NCBI RefSeq assembly: GCF_037975245.1
Contig: NC_092563.1
Span: 31,368,101-31,432,100 of the forward strand
Direction: 5' to 3'
DNA from: Apostichopus japonicus
Taxonomy: Eukaryota > Echinodermata > Holothuroidea > Aspidochirotida > Stichopodidae
Length of the DNA stretch: 64,000 bases
Shown: positions 40,150-49,892 of the stretch, piece by piece
Layout of the letters: each line of letters begins with the position of its first letter
Position numbering within the stretch: the stretch's first letter is position 1
Position numbers and translations under genes: made by a program
Notes under the pieces: generated by a model
The model's database searches: none
What the model was told of the DNA's origin: nothing
What the model saw: the letters and a program-made list of their open reading frames with translations, nothing else

Positions 40150-40620
40150 AATGTGAGGTAAAACTGTCCTACAATTAGTGTAATATTAGGTAAACTGAGG
40201 TAAAACTAAGGTAACAGCGTGGTATATCTACGGTAAAACCATGGTAAAATTGGGGTAAAAGTACTGTAAACTGTGGTAAAAGTATGGTGAATTGAGGTAA
40301 AACTAAAAAAAGAGCGTGGTAAATAGACGGTAAAATTGGGGTAAAAGAATTGTAAAACTGTGGTAAACTTAGGGAAAAAGCGTGGTAAAAGTGTAGTACA
40401 AGCGCGGTAAAAGTATGGTAACAGCGTGGGAAATTGCGGTAAAATTGGGGTAAAAGCGAGGTAAAACCATGGTAAATTTGTGATACTTTACTGCGGTAAA
40501 CCGTTGTTAACCACGTCCATAGGGCCAAAACACTGCGGTAATGTACAACAAATTTACCGCGGTTTTAGCGTGGTAAAAGTGTGGTATATTGCGATAAATT
40601 TGATGTAATTTTTTTCCTGG
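40150..40620. repeat. Degenerate GGTAAAA/TTTACCG array (right arm, outer)
   Basis: Complement of the 32,575-33,010 array, with words such as GGTAAAACCATGGTAAA, TTGGGGTAAAAG and GCGGTAAA. The minus-strand frame of 117 residues across it is a repeat translation (Leu-Pro-Gln-Phe-Tyr type units). Confidence 0.85.
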
Positions 40621-41476
40621 GAAGCCTCACATTATAATTAAAAAGATGAGTTTTATTACATCTCAGGTTGTTCTTATTCTACAATTATACTCCCCAGAGG
40701 TAGGTCTTGAAGCACTGTCAGTGAGGCAGATTATATTTTCATATTAGGCACAGCATGAATTTGGTTTAAATCTCAATAAAATGAACTGCCCATAGCAGGG
40801 ACACCTTTAAGCATTGATTTTCTGATCATTAAAGAAGGGACACATTTACAGTAAGGTATATTATGTTTCCATATATATCACAGCCGAGCATGAAATTGGT
40901 CTTAATCTCAAAAAACCGAACTGCCCATAACAGGATTCCTTGTGGCATTGATTTTCTGAACATTCAAAAAGGGACACATATACAGTTTTCATGGGAGAGA
41001 ATGTTTGTATAGATATAAACTGATAAGTATTTAAACATGGTACAAAACTCAAATAAAGACCGTTAATTTATCTGATTTTGTTTTACTTTGAAACTATTTT
41101 CTAACAAGGGTGACTGGCTTCGGTTAGGTGCAGAAATAAATAACTCGTTCGGTTGTTATGTGTTATTTTGTTTGGCAGAAATGGTATATTTGTCCCAAGA
41201 GGAGCTAACAGCCATGACAGAGTACAAGAAACACAAAACCTTGAGCCTTCCATTACCGTACTTACAAACTACATGAAAAATCTGTAGGATGCATTTTTCT
41301 TAGCCCTATTGTGGTAAGTGTTGTTCAATGTAATTGCAACTGAATACTGTTGAGAATTACGCTTAAGTAAAATATCTCTATATACACAAGTTGAGCAACT
41401 ACAACTCATACCATCAAGTTAAAAGTCCAACACAATAATGAGTTGCAAGGTGATTGATACCATGTATAAGTTATGC

Positions 41477-42001
41477 ACGTAGAGGTCAATTGAGGTCACT
41501 GCGATCATTGCAATATACTATTATCTCATACTTCCATACAATTCCTCCTATAGAAGTGTGAAAGATATCGATTTATCTTTGCAAAAGATTGATTTCTTAC
41601 TCTCCGCAAATTGTGGAAGCAAAACATGAAGCCACTGCGAAGTCTTAAATTTTATATTAGATGAATTATCTGGTGATAGTGAAATTCAGCAAAATGAAAG
41701 TGCATGTATCTTAGAAATTTCAAAACAGAAAGGCCAAATCAGGACTGTACAACAACAAATTGTACACTATTCTAAGCATATCCTACATTCTGTATTGCAG
41801 ATGGCAAGTCTCTGAATTTTAGTTTTATTTCTCCATGGTATAAACAAATAGTGTGACCATGGCCTTCAGTAAGTGTCAGTCCTTTTTAAAAGTGTTGTCC
41901 TAGAACAGTGAGATACCTTGGCTATCTTGGAAAAAGGAGTGGGATGGTTGGGAGAAGATGTAAACTTTCAGTAAATGTTATTTTACTGAATTCGATTTAA
42001 A
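41477..42001. other. Block unique to the right arm of the inverted repeat
   Basis: Homology with the left arm stops after CATGTATAAGTTAT (about 41,475) and resumes at CAATTTCACAAATCTTTTGT (about 42,002). The left arm has only about 15 unrelated bases there. No terminal inverted repeats or target-site duplication are visible, so it could be an insertion here or a deletion on the left. Confidence 0.7.
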
Positions 42002-43831
42002 CAATTTCACAAATCTTTTGTTGAAGATGATCTTGGCATTTTCTCTTGTATCTATGTTGTTTTGGGTAACTTCAACATCGAAGGAAGCAAGGGTGCATCC
42101 TTGCAATCATTCAGACATGTAAAACAAGTAAGTATTTTTTTAGATTTATGTTTAAATTACATGATCAGACGCAACGACCGTGAAGAATCTTTAATCTTTA
42201 ATTGGCTGCCAACACAGTCTGTTACTGTACTTGCTAATGCAATGTATTCCTTTTCTACAACTGAAACTGATAAAAATAAGGTTTTCAAAAAGTTTTGCAC
42301 AAACTAGTATACTGAAAAAAGCGATTAATCTTCTTTTCTATTCTATATAATTGTTTCATTCCTTTCCTAGATTGGGAGAAACTAGAGGAGGTGAAAAAAT
42401 GAGAAATTGAGAGAGGCTACCAAGTGAAACAGTTTTGCAGTAGTAGAAGGATTTCTTTGGCTTGGATGATGCACATCAAGAATGTGATTGCAGCTGTTTT
42501 TATGAAAAACAATTCGATGTTTTGCATTTCATTCATCTCTCTCCACAATTGATAATACCTGTTGGTACAACTGCAATGAACTTGCATAGATATGGCCTTT
42601 GATGAAGAGACATGTTGAATTGCTCAGGAATTTTAGGTCAAAGGTCATTTAGGGGTCGGTTCAGTTAATTGTTTGGAAACGCTTCTTCCTGAGTCCACGG
42701 AAGGACATGTTGATGTATGCAAAACGTGATCATAATTATGGTCATTCGAGTTTCAGAAATTTCAGTTCAAGAGCACTTTGGTCTACTATTTAACTGTTAG
42801 CTTAAAATCTTTTCAAATTCATCTTTCTTGTGATTGTAATAAACTTCACTTACCACTTTCTATTCGAGTTAAAAAAATTGCACAATTATGTGAGGTCCAA
42901 GGATGAGCTTATGACTAAAACATTTATGGTATCGTTCAAGCCTAATTATTGTCTTGCAGATGTTTGGTTTGACTGTGCAAAATGGTAACATATAATTGTA
43001 ATTTAATTAAAATATGAATTAATTACCAATAAGTAAATAATTAAATTAAAAAAAGCAAATTTGGTATTAGGTCATCCTTAGCAACAACAATGTGAACATA
43101 GATCTTCTAAGAACTTCCTATCCAGTTTAATGGCAGTCAGTATAGGCCCCAAGTTATAGCACGCTATAATGGCAAGAAGTTTTCAAAAAGTACCCTCATG
43201 GAGGTCCTTACTCTCCAATTGTTCTCATACATTTTTAAGGAACACACAAGATGACTAAATGGGAAAATTTCCTCAAAGGTTGTTATAAAAACATCTTAAG
43301 AATTCTAAATTAATGGTGACCACATTTGAATATCTTGCATATTTTGGGCTAATACAGCATACCTTAACGAAAAGAAGCTGCTGACACGGGGTTGAATTTT
43401 GTCGTAACAAAGGTTATTGGGAGAGAGGCTCCGATCAAGTTTTTCAAGAGAAAGGTATAGGATCCATTTCTTGTTCTGTACTGAAATCTGTTCAAGTGAT
43501 TTTCAAGTTGTATCCTTGTGCAAAAGTGCTGATCAAGGTCTTGGTATCCCTGTTACATTTCGTATTTGGTGTCGAGCAATCAGAGCTTCAGCATGTGACG
43601 TTGGTTATGCTGTAAATATGTTCTCCATATTTTTGATTTCACTATTGCATTTCTTACATTAATCAATTGTATACAAATTTAAGGAATTTATTAAACTAAA
43701 ATGCGAAAGTTCACTAAGTACTCAAAATTCAAGAGTAATGGAGATGCAAATAAAGTTAGCTATCAGTAGCAGCGATGATGCTGTTTTATAATTTGTTTTG
43801 CTTTTTCTCAATTTGTTTTGCTTTTTCTCAA

Positions 43832-45120
43832 AAATTAAAGCATAAGGTAAATATCCTCCTAGGTGCATAATTATCATAACAGTTCAAGAATTTTTACCAA
43901 AGGTGATCATATTTGTATATCTGGAGTCGGCTCGGACTTGAGGGGTCTCGGATTTGGCTCAGTCCAAGTGGACTCGGACTTGGCTCAGACTCTGGCTAAT
44001 TGGACTCGACTACAGCTCTGCCATAAATATAACAAGATAATGGATTGTTAATAATTTATTATATGATGTTGAGAAGGTAGAGACTTAGAGAGTTAACTCC
44101 TAAATGTAATGGATAACATTAAACTCTTCGTTTCACCAACAAAAGGATTCTAATTACAGTACTAGCAACATTACAGCTGGAATAATGGATCACCAATACG
44201 ATGCAGTGAAGAAAGGGAGTTTAATAAAGAGCATCCCTCAATGTAATGACTAGGATGAAACTCTTAGTTTCACTAACAAAAGGATACCACATGCGGTACC
44301 AAGAAGAAGAATGCCCATAATATTGAGGGTCCACTAGACTTGAGGTTTGCTAGACCCAACACTCCCATTGTGTGAAGCATTATTGAGCGTCTAGTTAGCA
44401 TTTATTGGGTAACTGAAGTATTGAAGGACCTTGGTGTCTCCCCTCCCAGCAGTTTTATAACATTTATGAACCAGGAAGAGCTTGCTGCCACTTATCTGGC
44501 CCGAAAAAAATTATAGCATGAGGTAAATTTCCTCCTGGGTGCATAATTATAATAACAGTTCAAGAATTTTTACCAAAGGTGATCTTTGGTATCTGGAGTC
44601 GGCTCAGACTTGAGGGGTCTTGGATTTGGCTCAGTCCAAGTGGACTCGGACTTGGATCGGACTCTGGCTAATTGGACTCGACTACAGCTCTGCCATAAAT
44701 ATAAAGAGATAATGGATTGTTAATAATTTATTATATGATGTTGTGAAGGTAGAGACTTAGAGAATAAATGTAATGGATAGCATTAAACTCTTCGTTTCAC
44801 TAACAAAAGGATTCTCAAATACCGTACTAGCAACATTACAACTAGAATAGTTGATTACCAATACGCTGCAGTGAAGTAAGGGAGTTTAATAAAGAGCATC
44901 CCTCAATGTAATGACTAGGATGAAACTCTTAGTTTCAGTAACAAAAGGATACCACATGCAGTACCAACAAGAGGGATGCCCATTATATTGTGGGTCCACT
45001 AGACTTAAGGTTTGCTAGACCCAACATCCCCATTGTGGGAAGCATTATTGAGCATCTAGTTAGCATTTATTGGGTAACTGAAGTATTGAAGGAACTTGGT
45101 GTCTCCCCTCCCAGCAGTAT
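43832..45120 (+). repeat. 677-bp tandem duplication, two copies
   Basis: Copy A (43,832-44,508) and copy B (44,509-45,120) share AGGTAAATATCCTCCTAGGT / AGGTAAATTTCCTCCTGGGT, CTGGAGTCGGCTC, GGATTTGGCTCAGTCCAAGT, GGATTGTTAATAATTTATTA, CATCCCTCAATGTAATGACT and CTCCCCTCCCAGCAGT in the same order, at roughly 93-95% identity. Copy B lacks the last ~45 bp of A. Within each copy, the ATGTAATGnnnAnnATnAAACTCTT / CTAACAAAAGGAT segment occurs twice, and a third version is at 45,210-45,245, so there is an inner ~125-bp repeat as well. Confidence 0.9.
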
Positions 45121-45277
45121 TACAACTGGAATAATGGATTGATGAAACAATGTTTTATTTGATACAGTGAAGTAATTGAGTTACATGAATAATAGTTAAT
45201 TCAATGAATATGATTAAAATCTTTGTTTTACTAACAAAAATTATTCTCAAATACAGCAACATAAGAATTTGTATAAA

Positions 45278-46564
45278 TGGATTTTTAATAATGTATTTTA
45301 TGATGCTGTGAAGGAAGAAAATTCATTAGCAAATTTTAATTTGTATGCTGCATGTCATATACCTTCCAGAAACTAAAAAGAAAAATTCACACTCATAGAA
45401 TGCACCGTACATGGCTCCAAGCAATGACATATAAATCTATTCCTCATTGTATCTATAGAAGTTGTTTGTCCAATTTTAATCGAAAGCCTTTCCTTTCATT
45501 GAAAATGTTGATCTTCAGTAAAAATATTGTTCTTTCTGCAGATTTTATTGATGACAGTACTTCCTTCTCTTGTGGAGAAATTCCACCAGCTCTTGTTAAC
45601 CTACAACAAACCAAAACAACATTTCAATCATATGTTAAAGTTTCACTGAAATACATTCCATGTAAATATTTTTTAAAAGCCTCACATTTTGATATTGACA
45701 TTGTTGCAAAAGGTACAAATAAACACATCATAATCAAGGTTAAAATATGATGGTGTGTTAACAACTCAAGTCTTTGCTTCACAATCCTACCTACAATTCA
45801 TTCCAGCCTGCCAGATTTACAGTACATTTAGTTTTCAAAGACTACACACACTGTAAAGTCATTTCAATTCTGATAACATTCTATGATGGTGGAAGCAGCA
45901 AAATAAAACAAAAGGTTTGGCAGTGGACTTGGTGGGAAGTGGAAAGTTTTTCTTACATTACTTTGTTAGCCGCTGCCTTAGATCGTTTACAGTTTTTGAA
46001 AATAAACAGCAAATTTTCATCATCTTTGTTCGTGTTGAAACTTAGTACAGTAACTTTATATTATGTATAGTGTGTGTTGATCAGACTTAGAAGATATCAA
46101 AGGGAAGACTTTAGAAAACTAACTTCAGGTCATAGGGATTTGAAATATACTTCGCAGTCAATACTTACTGAATATTAAAGACAACTGGGGATGTTTACAA
46201 TGTCTGCTTGTGGGAGCTCCTTATTTCCATGTATGCCATTTCTCGCTGCATCCCATGGTCAGCATGAACCAGGAGCTCAAAGTTACAGTATTTTGATATC
46301 CTGTGTCCACCTTGAAATTGTAGCCATGTACTTCTTGACATAAAGTGGAGCATATCTGCTGTGGTGTTCTCATTCTGCATTCATGCATTCCTCAAATGGT
46401 GCCAAATTTAAGCCATCTTTTCTGACAAGAGAATGAACATAAATAAGGCCAGATAATTGTTTCATAAATTGCAAGTGGAAGTCTTGACAGTGCAGTTCCC
46501 TATTTGATGTCAATACTTAGTGTGCATGTTGTCCAATATTCATGTCAGTTTAGTCAATGTAGCT
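45278..46564 (+). repeat. 1.26-kb dispersed direct repeat, copy 2
   Basis: Same-orientation partner of 5104-6361. It contains a frame (45,352-45,750) that corresponds to the 106-codon frame of copy 1, and a second frame (45,774-46,070) that is broken in copy 1. The two copies differ by about 10% with mostly amino-acid-changing substitutions. Copy 2 carries a ~25-bp extra segment near 46,195-46,220. The start of the repeat (GGATTTTTAATAATGTATTT) resembles the inner segment of the adjacent 677-bp tandem unit (GGATTGTTAATAATTTATTA), which hints that both derive from one family. Confidence 0.8.
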
Positions 46565-46968
46565 ATCACCTTTTTTCATGTAAACCGCATATGCAACATT
46601 TGAGAAAAATGCCACACTATTAAGTTTGAATATTGATCTATTATTTGGTATGTAAGTTGTACCCAGGAATTTAGCATGCAATCACTTCAAGAGATTGACT
46701 GAGTATTCATGCATGGTTCAATGCCTCATCCCGCATGCAGTTCATTGAGTTAAAAATTGCATGCACCCTAGACTATGTATACCGGTACATTTAGTCCCTC
46801 AACGTATCATTTGGGGTTTAAGCTCAGGACTACTCGTGTACACGGACTTTGGCATTATGACTGAGTTCATTTTTAATGTTTGGTTTCAATGATGTTGAAA
46901 CTCAATTGCACTCACGATGGCATATGTGTGCGTGTGCGTTGGTGGGAGTACTGAGTTTGTGATCCGAA
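46565..46968. other. Unassigned sequence
   Basis: No gene or repeat family recognised between the direct repeat and the 159-bp tandem duplication. Confidence 0.45.
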
Positions 46969-46970
46969 AA

Positions 46971-47289
46971 TCCTCGACAAAAATGATGAGACAGTATGAG
47001 CAGCAACGAGCGATATTGGTTTAAGCGCACCCCCTTCCCCCCGTTCAATGTTGTAGCCGAAAGCGCTCAGAAACTGCAACATTGATACGGGGAGTGGGGT
47101 GTCCCACCTATTTTTGTCGGCGATTCCAATCCTCGACAAAAATGATGGGACAGTATGAGCAGCAACGAGCGATATTGGTTGAAGCGCACCTCCTCCCCCC
47201 CCCCCCCCCCCCCGTTCAATGTTGTAGCCAAAAGCGCTCAGAAACTGCAACATTGATACGGGGAGTATGGTGTCCCATCTATTTTTGTC
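46971..47289 (+). repeat. 159-bp tandem duplication
   Basis: Units start at TCCTCGACAAAAATGATG (46,971 and 47,130) and end in TATTTTTGTCGnCGATT. They differ by a few substitutions and by C-run length (C15-C18 in the second near 47,195, against an interrupted run in the first). The unit ends TTTTTGTCGA complement TCGACAAAAA at its start, so each unit is bounded by a short inverted repeat. Confidence 0.93.
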
Positions 47290-49440
47290 GACGATTGTAG
47301 CTTGTAAACACAGTTTCTCATGACAGTAAGCTTTATTGGACAGATCTCATAGTTGGTAAAATATGTACATAGATGCATGACAAGTACAAGAAGCCTATTG
47401 TTTTTGGTGAAGGTCAAAGGTAATTTAGGTAGAAAGGGTCAATTGTGAAAACTCAATTTGAATCATGGATAGATCTATTTATTGGTATGTCTAGGCCAGT
47501 GGTTGAGTCAACAGGGCAAACTTGTGAAAACCTTATTTAAACCATACATCTCAAGCCAGGGTACACTAGCTTGCAGAGAAATATAATGTTTAGTATCATG
47601 TTGTATCGCTGGTGGTCTTTTTAGATCCCCAACTGTCACTTTGAAAATGTTGTTTATCACAGTTCTCAATAGTTTTTTGCTGTATATTATTAAGATACAA
47701 TAAGTTGTACATGCAGCCTACACATATACAGTACTGCCTATATGTCAGATTGACAAATTCCTAAAATAAAACTTATTACATAATGGAAACCATGTGCAGT
47801 GCAGTTTGCATAATGGTGATCTATTTATACACCCAACCAGCTAGTATCGGATCATAGCAACATGTTACCACATGTATGCATTGAAGAATTTTGTCACACA
47901 GTACAGTGCTAACATCATACAATCTCGTTTATAGCTCCATGTTGTTCCATAACAACTGTGATCATAATAGCCTGTTCGTGCAGGGAGTTGTAATGGAACA
48001 TCTCCCTGGTTTGTGGTACGGACATGAGAACTATCTAGTGCCTGTTGAACATTAGTCTTGTGCATTTTCAGGTTACTTACTAACACCAAATTACTGCACA
48101 CAGATGGTCATTTTTAAAAGTATGAAAACTGAATACAACCGAGAGCTTTTATTTGGACATGATACCCAATATGAAACTACTTTAGTTGCACATACTGTTT
48201 GTAGAATGGTTTTTATCATGAAAGATTTTTATAGGAGCCATGAATTTGTTTTCTTATGAAGTAGGTCTGGATTCCCTTGGCATTATAACCTGATTGAAAT
48301 GTAACCTCTGTGATTGCAGTAATATGTGAGACCATTGATTAACCTAATTAATAGCTTTTAATGATGAAGACATTGATAACAATTTCATAACTCATTAGTG
48401 TGAACACAATGCAAGGTTCAATGATGTACTGTTTATTTCCTTAAAATGCATAGCTGGTGGTTTTTCAACATACTCTAATCCTTTCAAATATGTCACATTG
48501 AATCTTTACACTTTTCCATTGATATATCACAGACTGTGTTTTTTTGTTATGGGACTCGGTAAAAGTGGATCAAACCTAGCAATTTTGGACAAGGAATTTG
48601 TTCTTTTCGGCAAAACTCCTAAGTGCTCAAGTGACTGTACAGTAGGTCACCCTGTGAAGGCATTGTGGGACTTTGAGGAATACTTTTGATCAAGCTATTA
48701 CTTCAGCACTATGAACACTACCCCCATCATAACGTCAATATCAAAATGCCTAAATTACTTAGCCCTGATAGCCTTGTGATTGTAAAATGCATACTCAATT
48801 GTTGACCTTCAGCCATGATTCATCCCATAGATGCAGGAAAAACAAAACTCATGTTACCAAAAAATTGTTGTACACTGCTACACCGATGCCCTGTGAGACT
48901 TAGTTCTCTGAATCAGAACCAATGACACACCACTACTACTGTACGCACAGGGCTAAGTGATGCCCACTAACACGTACAGAGAACATTGTGGGGATGAATA
49001 TTGTACCAAGACGGCAAACGTTTCCACATTTGTTACTTTTGTGACTCGTTTATGGAATATGGAATCTATCAGGCCCTTTCTTTTACTGTAGTGTTCCGTT
49101 TGCTTGTGTATCTGTTTTGTGTAGTTGTGACTTTCTGACTGCCTTATTTAATGGCAGAGAGATTGAGACAGGCTACCCAAAGATTTATATTTCGTGAACT
49201 TGTTCAAAATTGCATCGCACGAATGCAAGTTCTTTCATACCCCTAAATTGACACATCTGTCGATAAGCTGACTGTAGTGAAGGCCTAAGTAAACATCCAT
49301 TATCTTTGGATGCTGTTTGCCATGCTCTGGGCCTCTAACCTCAGAAAGGTCAGGTTTCAGAGATTAGTGGTATTATATTGCGGTAACTTTGTTTATTTTT
49401 AGGGAGTAAGATTTCCAAATGCCCCAAAACATGCAAAAAC
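47290..49440. other. Unassigned subtelomeric sequence, no supported gene
   Basis: Short frames only: 78 residues minus at 47,865-48,101, and 63 residues plus at 48,498-48,689, which reads LGKSGSNLAILDKEFVLFGK but has no recognised domain. No RNA gene seen. Confidence 0.45.
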
Positions 49441-49506
49441 ACAATTTGATCAGCATATACCTGAAATGGATTCACAATTTGATCAGCATATACCTGAAAT
49501 GGATTC
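49441..49506 (+). repeat. Exact 33-bp tandem duplication
   Basis: ACAATTTGATCAGCATATAC plus 13 more bases is repeated exactly twice (49,441-49,473 and 49,474-49,506). The zero differences imply a recent event. Confidence 0.95.
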
Positions 49507-49740
49507 AAACTCCTGAAATATTTAACTCTGCTTGGCTGCAAAAAGTTATGGTTGCCTCGTGTATAGTTGCTAGTACTAGCTACAGTAGTAGTAGGCTATT
49601 AGTAGTAGTAATATTTGTAGGTACGTCAATTATTAAGCCTTTAACCTAAAAGATTTGGAAGATCACAAGGCTGCAAAATGTGTAAGTTGGCCAGTCTGTT
49701 ACAAGTATTGCTTTAATTAATTGATCACATTTTATGTTCC

Positions 49741-49892
49741 GAGTATCAGTGCTAGGGGGTAACAGGGTTATGGGGTATCAGGGTTAGGAGTATCAGAGTT
49801 AGGGGGTAAGAAGTTAATGGGGCTAGGGGGTTAGGGGGTAAGGGGGTCTGGTGGTTGATCTGGTGGGTAAGGGTTAGGGTTCAGGTTTAGGT
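49741..49892 (+). repeat. Degenerate telomere-like transition zone
   Basis: Irregular units such as GGGGGTAACAGGGTTATGGG, GTATCAGGGTTAGGAGT, CTAGGGGGTTAGGGGGTAAG and TTCAGGTTTAGGTTTAGGG grade into perfect TTAGGG. Such variant repeats are typical of the centromere-side edge of animal telomeres. Confidence 0.92.

Larger units (their letters stand above)
36826..43814. repeat. Giant imperfect inverted repeat, right arm (7.0 kb)
   Basis: Reverse-complement partner of 29,971-36,765. It holds a ~525-bp block (about 41,477-42,001) that is absent from the left arm, and fewer units of the 72-bp palindromic repeat. The outer end carries a small tandem duplication of ATTTGTTTTGCTTTTTCTCA (43,791-43,810 and 43,811-43,830) of which the left arm has only one copy. 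No intact gene recognised. Confidence 0.93.

Noticed and set aside
40175-40528. 117-residue Leu/Phe/Tyr-rich frame
   Set aside because: Translation of the GGTAAAA/TTTACC repeat array.
29971-43814. Giant terminal-inverted-repeat transposon
   Set aside because: No unique cargo between the arms, no transposase motif, no target-site duplication at the outer ends; kept only as an alternative.
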